Of a stretch of DNA of 64,000 nt, positions 1 to 8,952 are shown in pieces. The stretch is from Glebionis coronaria (taxonomy: Eukaryota; Streptophyta; Magnoliopsida; Asterales; Asteraceae). The DNA is taken from positions 530,373,079-530,437,078 of the forward strand of contig CM046875.1 in the NCBI GenBank assembly GCA_025667525.1, given 5' to 3'. Within the stretch, counting starts at the first letter, position 1, and each line of letters starts with the position of its first letter. The notes below the pieces were generated by a model, which worked only from the letters and a program-made list of their open reading frames with translations, ran no database searches and was not told where the DNA came from. The translations under genes and the position numbers were made by a program.

Positions 1-458
1 TACGAGTGGAGCCATATGTTATGGACGACCCACGAGGATGTCCTAGCAGCAAGCCGCACACGGTTGTTTAGTGAGCATGATACACGAATGAGTCTAGCAT
101 AACATGATCATGGACCATATCATACTAGATTGGGGACATGTCGACGTACAGTCGGTATTCAGCCCGGCCCAACAGGCCCGCGACCCACACACACCTAACT
201 TATCCTTCAAGAAACCCTAAGACTATATAAACAGGGGTAGGGGTCTCATTATAATCAGGTTCTCCCTCTTAACCACACCACTTTACAATATATCATCATC
301 ATACTAACTTGACCGTCGGAGGTGGACCCCGGGGCTGGCGGCCTCGGGTCTACGTCTAACCGGTTCTTCTATTGTTTGCAGCATTACTCAGCATCCGGGA
401 AGATGATTAACGGCCCAGGAGAGTCGTCGAACCGGCCCAGCCAAACTATGCTCAAACA
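1..458 (+). mobile_element. Partial LTR (Tat-like family, copy A), inserted in the Chromo-1 LTR
   Basis: This segment is the reverse complement, with scattered mismatches, of the complete solo LTR at 28936-29464. It ends in CTCAAACA at 458, matching the solo LTR terminus TGTTGGAGC read on the other strand. Its TG end lies left of the window. From 459 onward the sequence is Chromo-1 LTR, homologous to 8468 onward, so the LTR interrupts that element. The LTR reads on the plus strand: an AAACCCTAA motif, a TATA box at 224-230, and a possible splice acceptor TTTGCAG before 382. Whether it is a solo LTR or one end of a full element cannot be decided here. Confidence 0.8.
224..230 (+). promoter_or_regulatory. 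TATA box of LTR copy A
   Basis: TATATAA within GACTATATAAACAGGGG. The same context recurs inverted in the solo LTR at 28936-29464, and a similar one (TATATAAGG on the minus strand) in the 62597-63178 LTR. This fixes the transcription direction of the LTR family. Confidence 0.65.
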
Positions 459-2110
459 CCTTATGTTCAGTAGAAGCTAATGGAAACGCTGAAGAAACTA
501 CTCCGCCTTGACGGATAATACTACATTAGAATGGGAACGTGTATGAGTTGTCTGAATTACATGTGTTTTACTAGTTCTGTGTGTTATTAGCTTATTATGC
601 TTATTCCGTCATGTTTTACTGTTTACTGTGTTAACTGTAGTTATACTGATGTTATGTTGTATATTATTCATGTAATAGTGTATTACAATACTTGTATTGT
701 AATACTAAGTAACTTTTTAAAAATAGCAGGTTTCTATAAAAAGTAAGTTTCTAAAAATAGAAAGTTTCCAAAAATAGTAAGTTTCCATAATTAGAAATAA
801 GCTGTATTAATAATAAGTAAAGTTTAATTAGTATAATACAAGTCATGTTTATAGCTTATTAATTAAATAACTGGTTAATTAATTAAACTATACGTTTAAA
901 GAATTTAATTAAAAATACATGTTTTAATTAAATTAAGCTAAGTAATATACTTTAGGTTATACATGAAATATTAATTTTAATATTTAACTTGAGTCATGAA
1001 TTTAATTAAATTAAAAAGTCTAGTAATTAATTTAATTAAACATATTTTCTGATTTTAATAATTCCCGAAACCCTAACCCGTGTTTTAAAAATTAACCCGA
1101 GCCCGAAACCCGGGGTCACATATAAGCCGAGCCAAACACCCTTGACAGTGGCTAACCCGGCCTAGCCGGTTGCTACTGTCTGAGTGGTTTACCCGCTGCC
1201 CGAGCCACGGCTAGCCGCTGCCGGACCCGGTTCCCATCGGCGGTCTCTCGGTTCATACCGGCTGTGACCGGTTCCCCCTGCTTGTTGTGTTCGGTTCCCC
1301 CTGTTAGCCAAAAAGCTACATCGAGATCCTATAGGTCTCGGTTGGCACTCGGTCCAAAACAAAACCCCACCTCGACTCGCGGTCGGGGTCCCCTTGCTGC
1401 GTTCGAACCACACGAACCCCACACCAAGACCATGAGCTCTCGGTTGGGCAAACCAAGGCTCTCGGATTGGGTCTCGGCCAAACCAAAGCAACACCAAACA
1501 CCCCTTAAACCATGATTTAATTAATCCCACATGTTTTATTTACTTGTTTTTAAGATTAATTAAATAAGAACATGAATTCAATAAGAATTAAAAAAGAAAA
1601 GAAAAGGTTTTTGATTATACCGAACACGTGGAAGAAAGAATTAAGATCACAATCACGTACACACAATAACTAAGTAGCAAAATCGTCCGGTTTGTCCTTG
1701 TGGTTCGAGGTGGTCGGCAGCAAGAGAGGCAAAGGAGCAAGGAAGAACTTTTTTCTGTAAACCTAAAATATGTTTATGTTTTCCTAGAGTTTTGTTATTA
1801 TGGGTTTTAAGTTGGGTCATGGGCCAAAGCCCATCTCTTCCTTTTCTCTTGTCTTACCCGCGACACATAGGGAGCCCACGGGGAAAACCTAGTTTTCCCG
1901 AGCTAAATTATTTACGTGTACGTTCATGTTTAATTATCGTTATTTTTATATGTCGTGTACTTAACACATTTATAATATATACGCAATTACATGTTATTAA
2001 ATATCATGCCACGTGATTTATATTATAAATGGAAAGTTTTAATTTTACCGTATTTTTGGATGTTCACTGTTCATGTGTACTGTTCATGGTATTTTAATGT
2101 TGGTTTTACA
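459..2110 (-). mobile_element. Truncated 3' LTR of Chromo-1
   Basis: Collinear with 8468-8952 plus 21205-22413, the other LTR of the same element. It ends in GGTTTTACA at 2110, so on the minus strand the LTR starts TGTAAAACC directly after the PPT. The first ~1 kb (the equivalent of 7463-8467) is displaced by the LTR at 1-458. In the first ~255 aligned bases I count about 13 differences from the 5' LTR, mostly C/T and G/A. A GC-rich block at 1140-1500 carries repeated ACCGGTT motifs and is probably promoter or control sequence. No gene is seen here. Confidence 0.88.
711..806. repeat. 17-bp tandem repeat inside the Chromo-1 LTR, about 5 units
   Basis: Imperfect units resembling AAGTTTCCAAAAATAGA. 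The same array lies in the partner LTR near 8718-8815 and is expanded to about 10 units in Chromo-3 (26068-26239). Confidence 0.75.
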
Positions 2111-2131
2111 ATTCTTCCCCTCTAAAAGAAC
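2111..2131 (-). other. Polypurine tract of Chromo-1
   Basis: Read on the minus strand this is GTTCTTTTAGAGGGGAAGAA, purine-rich and immediately before the 3' LTR start TGTAAAACC. In LTR retrotransposons this position primes plus-strand DNA synthesis. Confidence 0.75.
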
Positions 2132-2180
2132 AATTCGTCCTCGAATTGGAGAAACATAAAATGAATGAAACATACCCGAA

Positions 2181-2909
2181 TTAGAACTGGAAATGAGGGT
2201 AAGAATTCCGTATAGACTCATCCATCTCCCAAGTGGCTTCCCGCTCAGGATGATCCCTCCAGAGGATTTTGACGAAAGGGATCGTCTTCCTCCGCATGAC
2301 ACGATCTTGTCGTTCAAGAACTCTCTCCAGTTCTTCGACATATGAAAGATCCTCTCGAATCTGATCAAGCGGATACTGGACAACATGAATTGGATGATAG
2401 TTGTATCCTCTGAGTAAGGACACATGGAACACGTTGTGAACGTGTGATAGCTGAGGCGGTAACGCTAAACGATATGACACTTCACCAACACGTTCTATGA
2501 TGTCGAACGGTCTGATGAAGCGAGGACTGAACTTCCCTCTGATTCCAAAATTTTTAAATCCTCGTGCAGGTGATACCTTGAGGAAAACGTGATCACCTAC
2601 GTTGAAAGATACATCTCTACGACGTTTATCAGCATAGCTCTTCTGACGAGCACGAGCTTCCTGAAGCTTCGCCTTGGCAACGAAGACTTTCTCATTAGTC
2701 ACCTCAATCATCTCTATACCCTCAAGCAGTCGTTCACCCACCTGATACCAGCAGATTGGGGCGCGACACTTCCTACCATACAACATCTCAAAAGGAGCAC
2801 ACTTAATGCTAGCGTGCCAGTTGTTGTTGTATGTAAACTCCACTAGAAATATATAATCATCCCAGCTTCCTGACCACTCTAGAGCACACGCCCGCAGCAT
2901 GTCCTCCAA
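2181..2909 (-). pseudogene. Chromo-1 integrase C-terminal region and chromodomain
   Basis: An open stretch of 242 codons forms the end of the gypsy Pol polyprotein. The first half is the integrase C-terminal part (YNNNWHASIKCAPFEMLYGR, then the KSYADKRR and VGDHVFLKVSP motifs, then SHVHNVFHVSLLR). Residues about 190-242 form a chromodomain (LERQDRVMRRKTIPFVKILW followed by HPEREATWEME-like residues), which in chromoviruses helps steer integration to heterochromatin. This places the element in the Tekay/Del-like chromovirus group. The upstream part of the same frame is broken, so this is the surviving tail of a pseudogene. It ends 70 bases before the PPT. Confidence 0.9.
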
Positions 2910-3480
2910 TGTCTGAATGGTACGTTTCGACTATCCGTCAGTCTAAGGATGTAAGCCAGTGCTGAGCTTAAGTCTGGTGCCCTAAGCTTTTGGCAGACTC
3001 TGCCAAAAACGTGATGTGAAATGGGGATCTCTGTCAGAGATGATTTCTGATGGAGTACCATGCAGTCTCATGATCTCTTTTTGAAAAGTATATGCTAATT
3101 TGCTAACCGGATGCTCTTTGCGGATCGGCCGAAAATGAACAGATTTAGTTAACCTATCAACAATAACCCAGATTGCATCGTTCTTCCTCTGAGTTACAGG
3201 AAGACCAGTAACAAAATCCATGGAGATTTTGTCCCACTTCCATGATGGAATATCTAATGGTTGTAGTAACCCACTAGCTCTCTGGTGTTCCATCTTAACT
3301 TGTTGGCATATCATACATGTAGAAACGAAGGTGGCAACATCTGCTTCATACCACTCCATCAAAAGTGTTGCTTGATGTCGTGGTACATCTTGGTAGAACC
3401 AGGATGTATGGTAAACGGAGAGCTGTGAGCTTTAGTCAGCACAACTTCCCTGAGTGTAGAGTCATCAGGAACCACTAATC
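2910..3480 (-). pseudogene. Chromo-1 integrase zinc finger and catalytic core (broken)
   Basis: Integrase inserts the cDNA into the host chromosome. The frame at 3362-2982 shows CMICQQVK from the HHCC finger, the first catalytic Asp in [10 protein letters not shown] (residue 49 of that stretch), [12 protein letters not shown], and the second Asp in ISDRDPHF (residue 110). The His pair of the finger lies just upstream ([11 protein letters not shown], near 3430), separated by a stop and a frame change. Downstream, near 2910-2960, two codons that are Gln in the family are TAG, and the third catalytic residue, Glu in the family SER motif, reads Lys. The core is therefore inactive. All these lesions fit C-to-T or G-to-A changes. 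Confidence 0.85.
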
Positions 3481-3541
3481 TAGTGCCCTGCCATAAGATA
3501 CCGTCGTTGTCAACGTGAAACTTCGTCTGCTGATCAAGGTT

Positions 3542-4114
3542 CTAAATGATAGCCCGAATCTCACCATCGTCCTTCTGAGCTTCCTTGATCCTAGAATGTA
3601 AGTCTGGTTCCACTCTAAGATTAGCCCAGTAACCATGCTGTCTTCGTACACAAAACTCAATATCAGTCATCTCTAGGTCACGGATGATCTCCTTTGCAAC
3701 CCAGATGCCAGCAGTCATACCCGACCTTCTGCTTAGAGCATCTGCCACAATATTCGCCTTACCAGGATGGTACTGAATGTTGGTGTCGTAGTCCTTCAAT
3801 AGCTCTAACCATCTCCTATGTCTCATGTTCAGTTCCTTCTGGGTGAAGATGTACTTGATACTCTTGTGATCGGTGAATATGTCACATGATTCACCATACA
3901 AATAATGTCGCCAGATTTTCAACACGAAGACAACTGCTGAAAGCTCCAAGTCATGAGTAGGATAGTTTTCTTCATAAGGTTTCAACTGTCGTGATGCGTA
4001 TGCAATAACCTTCCCATGTTGCATGAGAAGGCAGTCTAGACCCTTTCTTAAAGCGTCACTATAGATCTGAAATCCACCTGAGCCAGATGGGAGAGTAAGA
4101 ATAGGTCTAGTCAC
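3542..4114 (-). pseudogene. Chromo-1 RNase H domain
   Basis: An open stretch of 190 codons matching the RNase H that follows RT in Ty3/gypsy elements. Visible are [12 protein letters not shown] (first acidic residue), [65 protein letters not shown] and [15 protein letters not shown]. It removes the RNA template during reverse transcription. It begins after several stops that separate it from RT (one just above 4114) and ends in a stop before the integrase, so it is a broken part of one former Pol frame. Confidence 0.88.
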
Positions 4115-5155
4115 TAACTTCTGCTTAAGATCTTTAAAGCTCTTTTTTCGTTCCTCCGTCTAGACGAATTTCTCTCCTTTCCTCATCGGCTTAGTCAAAG
4201 GTAAGGCTAACCGTGAAAATTTCTCAACAAACCTGCGGTAGTAGCCAGCTAAACCCAGAAAACTTATAACTTCAGTTGCAGATGTAGGTCTAGGCTATTT
4301 GGTGATAGCTTCGACCTTTGTAAGATCAATGGTGATCCCTTCTGCAGATACTATATGGCCCAGAAATGCCACCTTGCTTAACCAGAACTCACACTTCGAG
4401 AACTAGGCATACAACTGCTTCTGACGAAGAATCCGCAAGACTATACGAAGGTGTTCCTCTTGTTCCTCCTTGGATTTGGAGAAAATCGGGATGTCATCAA
4501 TGAACATGATAACAAACTTGTCCAGAAACTCATGGAAGACATGGTTCATCAAATCCATGAAGACAACTGGAGCATTTATGAGTCCGAATGGCATGACTAC
4601 GAAGTCGTAGTGCCTATAACGTGCACGGAAAGCAGTCTTAGAGATATCATGCTCTTTAACCTGTAACAGATGGTAGCCAGACCTCAGATCGATCTTGGAG
4701 AAATACTTGGCGCCCTGAAGTTGATCAAAAAGGTCATTAATTCGCGAGAAAGGATAACGATTCCTAATCATGATCTTGTTCAGCTCAAGATAGTCTATAC
4801 ACAAATGCATGTTGCTGTCTTTCTTCTTCACAAACAGTACTGGTGCACCCCATGACGATGCACTAGGATGGATGAAACCTCGTTCCAGAAGTTCCTACAG
4901 CTGATCTTTTAGTTCCTTAAGCTCTATAGGAGCCATGTGATAAGGAGCCTTGGAAATTGGCTCTACACCTGGAATGAGCTCAATTTCAAACTCGACTTCA
5001 CGAACAGGTGGTATGCCCAGAAGTTCATCAAGAAAAATGTTAGGAAATTCTGACACGATAGCCTGACCTTGGATCGATGGAGACTCGGCAAAAATGTCAT
5101 GAATATTGGCTATGAAGCCTTGACAGCCGTGTGCAAGTAGTGCACGCGCCTCCAT
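4115..5155 (-). pseudogene. Chromo-1 reverse transcriptase (interrupted by stops)
   Basis: The reverse transcriptase of the gypsy Pol polyprotein. The N-terminal part (5155-4895) has VSEFPNIFLDELLGIPPVRE and YHMAPIELKELKDQL, then a TAG. The main palm region (4831-4403) has [39 protein letters not shown] and the catalytic FIDD box at residues 110-113 of that stretch, followed by a stop after QLYA. Further downstream FSKCEFWL and FLGLAGYYRRFVEKFS are readable across more stops. The two metal-binding Asp residues survive, but there are at least four in-frame stops, so no full enzyme can be made. Confidence 0.88.
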
Positions 5156-5600
5156 GGATGAAATAATTTATACTGACCTCCCTGGCAAAAAAACCATGGT
5201 GTATGTACTCTGGGGATTTAACATCACCAAAGATAACCCGATAAGTGTGGCAGTCAATCGTGGCCTGGTGTTTGGGTAACCAGTCCATGCCCAAAATCAA
5301 GTCAAAATCGCACACGTCCAAAGCAAGTGCGTCAACTCTGCGGATCTTATCGTCAAATTCCAGGGGAAGATCTCTATACACCTGAGTGATTCGTACAGAG
5401 TCCCTAAGTGGCGTGGAAATGCATAAGGCATTATCTATTGGCATGGTGGAAATCCTAACACGTACAACAAAAGTAGTGGATATGACTGAATGAGTCGCTC
5501 TAGTATCAAATAGAACACATGCTGCCAAACCATTCACAAAGAGATTTCCGGTGATAGTACCTGAAGTCTTATTCGCCTTGTCTCTAGTAGTAGTGAACAT
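5156..5600 (-). pseudogene. Chromo-1 aspartic protease
   Basis: A retroviral-type pepsin-like protease that would cut the polyprotein. The open frame 5600-5097 shows the flap and fold motifs: CVLFDTRATHSVIS at residues 28-41, LPLEFDDKIRRVDALALDVC, FDLILGMDWLPKHQATIDC and YRVIFGD. The catalytic triplet is normally Asp-Thr/Ser-Gly; here it reads Asp-Thr-Arg (residues 32-34), a change expected to abolish activity. The Chromo-3 copy has Asp-Thr-Ser at the same place. The frame joins gag exon 4 upstream and the RT region downstream. Confidence 0.86.
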
Positions 5601-5807
5601 GCGACCAGAAGTAGGAGGTGGTTTGGTGTCGGCATGTCCAGGGGTACCTTCTATCTCACCCTGGCGACAGTCCTTCTGTTGATGGCCTTGTTGGCCACAC
5701 TTGAAACAACCACCAGTACCTCGGCGACAAATACCAGAATGTCTGCGTGAACAAGTAGGATATAGGATGCGTGAATCCTCCAGCAGGCGCCCTAGTTATC
5801 TGAGAGC

Positions 5808-5880
5808 CTGTTTCAGGATTACATGCATGAGACATGATCGTGGAACATAAACATAATTATATAGAAGGTTTCAAAATTAC
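5808..5880 (-). other. Gag intron 3 of Chromo-1 (73 bp)
   Basis: Minus-strand GTAATTTTG...CCTGAAACAG between exon ends CATCTG and GCTCTCAG. Phase 1 (G|GC). The exon between introns 2 and 3 is 65 bp in both copies. Confidence 0.72.
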
Positions 5881-5945
5881 CAGATGAGATAGAACGGTTA
5901 GGCTGTGAACCTCTACGGTCCTGATCCCTACTGTTGTTGTTGTTC

Positions 5946-6021
5946 CTGAATTAAAACCGTTGGAGTGTCAGAATACCGTAACATAAGATAGTTTAACATG
6001 AAAGAAGGTTAATGTAGGGAC
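5946..6021 (-). other. Gag intron 2 of Chromo-1 (76 bp)
   Basis: Minus-strand GTCCCTAC...TTTAATTCAG between exon ends AACAGCAG and GAACAACAAC. Phase 2. It contains a branch-like TTCTGAC also present in the Chromo-3 intron. Confidence 0.72.
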
Positions 6022-6165
6022 CTGCTGTTGTTCGAGTATTTTGCGTTGTTACGGTAATTATCATTACCGCCACGCCTCTCAGAACCAGAACGGTCGTTAG
6101 TCTGACCGTTTCCCTTAGATGCTTGTAGCTGAACGGCCATAGGCTTACGATCGTTAGTCTTCTTC

Positions 6166-6250
6166 CTAGAATATAAAGTTGAACAGAGGATGATATGAAA
6201 ATGAAAATACTGATGGAAATGAATGGTTTACAACTGGTGATTGAAGATAC
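6166..6250 (-). other. Gag intron 1 of Chromo-1 (85 bp)
   Basis: Minus-strand GTATCTTC...TATTCTAG between exon ends AAGAG and GAAGAAGAC. It splits a codon as AG|G (phase 2). Removing it joins frames that continue in Chromo-3 at the same point. Confidence 0.72.
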
Positions 6251-7009
6251 CTCTTCACTGCTTTGTCATCACCAAACTCCTCTCGTTCCTAAAGCATCTC
6301 AAGCTTACGGGCTGCATTGGCCACCTGTGCTACTATAGTAAACGTAGCACAAACCAAACTGTTGGAAACCGAAGTGCGAAGAGCCTAGCGAAACTTCTCA
6401 GCTTGCTCCTCAGCAGTACCAGCTGCTGCTCCCAAGAAACCCGCCAAACAGAGAAACCTCTGCATGAATTCGTTGCTATTCTCCCCAGCAACCTGTCAGA
6501 TATTATGATATCCCGCTTAAGTTTCTCATGTTCAGCATGTGGAAAGTACTGGTTAAGGAAGAGCTCCTTAAACTGGTCCGAAGTCAAGAGTGCAACCTAA
6601 TTATCACCACCATTGTCCTGCTTGATAGACTTCCACCAGTGCACCACATCACCTTCAAACTTATAGCAATCCAGTCTTGCCTTGAAAACACCGTCACAAC
6701 CCATCGCATCGACTATCTTCTCGATGTAAGAAATCCAAGCTTCAGCCTCATTGGGGCTGTCAGTCTGCTCAAACGAACGGGGTCGCTGTTTGTTGAATCG
6801 CTCCATCCAAGTCATGAGAGTAACAGGTGGTGGTGGAGGATTGTTGTTGTTGTAGTAGTTTTCGGGATGAGGTCCATACTGAACGCCCTGAGCTTGAATT
6901 TCAGCATGAACTTCGTCCCTGATTTCATTGCGAAGTTGGAGAAGGATGGCTTGCAGAGCTGCGTTGACATCTGCAGCCAACTCCTGAGCATTGCGTGTGT
7001 TCACCATCT

Positions 7010-7446
7010 GACAGTTTAAAACGAAATGCAACATAAATCATAAATCTGAAATGAGATGAAATAAAAATGCATGAATAATGTATAAATCAATGAAGCAGTT
7101 TATAATGCATGAAATAGTTTAAAATGCACGATGCAGTTTATAAAAACTTTTATATGCGTGAGGGTAAACGCATATGGTCAGTTCACCCAAAACAAAAGAC
7201 ATAGCGATGGGACGCCTATGGGTCGGTCCCAAAGTTAAAAGTTTCGATAAAAGCACATGCGACTAAATAGGGCCAGTCCTGTACCAATCATTACTTAGTC
7301 ATAAATCTGCGACAATGATATGAATGCATGAAAATGAAATGAAAATGAATGAATGCATGAAAACCAACTATCAGTTTTAGGAAGACCCTAGTGACTACCC
7401 ATAAGTCACAGGTCATGTTTTACAGAGCTACAGGTCGAAACCTTGG
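7010..7446 (-). other. Chromo-1 leader between PBS and gag
   Basis: A non-coding stretch between the primer site and gag. It contains short direct repeats such as AATGCATGAA and the phrase CGCCTATGGGTCGGT, which is shared with the Chromo-3 leader near 24560 and 24610. No ORF is supported. Confidence 0.6.
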
Positions 7447-7458
7447 GCTCTGATACCA
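7447..7458 (-). other. Primer binding site of Chromo-1 (initiator tRNA-Met type)
   Basis: Minus strand TGGTATCAGAGC, four bases after the LTR end (GGTGTTACA). This is the standard plant initiator-Met primer site. It shows that the 5' LTR is on the right and that the element reads on the minus strand. Confidence 0.9.
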
Positions 7459-7462
7459 TAAT

Positions 7463-8952
7463 TGTAACACCCCATTTGTTAATATGGAATGCTATAGTAA
7501 ATTATGGCGTGTCATCAAAGCATGCAAGGTAAATGTCTAAACATTCATGACCATAAATAGAAATACCGGAATCAAACATCGGTAGTTTAGTAACTCACAC
7601 ACAAGCAATATTAAGTACTGTAAATGAAAGGACTAAACAATGTCCAAATGAAGTAAAGTATTAAAAGTAGGAATAAGTGCATAAGGTAAAAGAGGTCGGA
7701 TAGCTTCCAATCCGAATGCACATACTCTAGAGTTCCTACTTGCGACCTCGAGTACCTGCCGTTAGGGGACATGGAAATGGAAAACGGTTGAGCATAACGC
7801 TCAGTGCACGGATATATAGCATAACGTAAAGACGTAAAGGAATGAAAGCATATAAAGCATATAAATCATATAAAGCATGAATTGCAGCGGAAATGAATAA
7901 GTCCTGGGATAACCTAGATGCATGTCATGTTTACTGGTTTTAGTTCTGAAAACATAGCTTATGTTACTTATGAAAATCTGTATTAGTTTAATATACCAAA
8001 AGCCAATATAGGTCATGTGGTCAACAACGTGCATGAATACTTGGAGGGGTGACCTCGTCATGCAAATTAGAGGGGATGCCTCTAATTAATTGGTAATGGG
8101 TAGGAGGGATCAGATCCTTGTGAAGGATGCAAGGCACACACCACATTCACCACGAAATCCTGACTAAAACCGAACCTAGGATGCACCCATACGCCCCACA
8201 TGATAATAACAATATAATAATGGCCAAATAACTGAAAGGGATGCCACGAGCTATCACTCCGCCGTGGTGAAGTCATAACACTAGTGCCTCTAGTGTATGT
8301 TTATGGTACCTCAATAACTAGGTAAAACTGGTCATGCATGTATATAGCTAAGGTAACTAATAAGACATAAGCATTTAATCTGTAACTACTGGGGAAAATA
8401 GTTGGCTGCATATGTGAAATCCTAATAAAAGAAGAGGTTGTCCTTACTGAAGGACGGGAAATCCGTACCTTATGTCCAGTAGAAGCTAATGGAAATGCTA
8501 AAGAAACTACTCTGCCTTGACAGATAATACTACATAAGAATGGAAACGTGTATGAGTTGTCTGAATTACATGTGTTTTACTGGTTCCGTGTGTTATTAGC
8601 TTATTATGCTTATTCTGTCATGTTTTATTGTTTACTGTGTTAACTGTAGTTATACTGATGTTCTGTTGTATATTATTCATGTAATAGTGTATTACAATAC
8701 TTATATTGTAATACTAAGTAACTTTTCTAAAAATAGCGGGTTTTCATAAATAGTAAGTTTCTAAATATAGAAAGTTTCCAAAAATAGTAAGTTTCCATAA
8801 TTAGAAATAAGCTGGATTATTAATAATAAGTAAAGTTTAGTTAGTATAATACAAATCATTGTTATAGCTTATTAATTAAATAACTGGTTAATTAATTAAA
8901 CTATACGTTATAAGAATTTAATTAAAATACATGTTTTAATTAATTTAAACTA
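7463..8952 (-). mobile_element. 5' LTR of Chromo-1, first segment
   Basis: Starts TGTAACACCCC at 7463 and runs to 8952, where Chromo-2 interrupts it. It resumes at 21205 and ends at 22413; together this gives a 2.7-kb LTR. It is homologous to the Chromo-3 LTR (24831-27816) and, from 8468 on, to 459-2110. Two short ORFs here (7801-8061, 8082-8276) have no recognisable protein and are not called. Confidence 0.88.
8948..8952. repeat. TSD of Chromo-2, left copy (AACTA)
   Basis: AACTA directly before the LTR start at 8953, repeated at 21200-21204. The uninterrupted Chromo-1 sequence near 948 confirms the empty site. Confidence 0.9.

Larger units (their letters stand above)
5601..7007 (-). pseudogene. 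Chromo-1 gag, four exons with three small introns
   Basis: Gag forms the particle that packages element RNA. I take the ATG at 7007 because the copy in Chromo-3 starts at the same place (MV...). A strong acceptor-like CTGTCAG sits directly before it, hinting at a 5' UTR intron. Exon 1 (7007-6251) holds the Retrotrans_gag core (DCYKFEGDVVHWWKSI, then DQFKELFLNQYFPHAEHEKL), broken by a TAG at 6597-6599 and a TAG near 6295. Exons 2 (6165-6022) and 3 (5945-5881) encode a basic, Asn-rich tail. Exon 4 carries the zinc knuckle CFKCGQQGHQQKDC (5667-5708) after a frameshift. Intron positions and phases match Chromo-3. Confidence 0.82.

Noticed and set aside
1189..1530. 113-aa ORF in the GC-rich LTR block and its homologue at 21498-21788
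   Set aside because: Frames differ between LTR copies and no domain is seen; GC-rich sequence gives chance ORFs.
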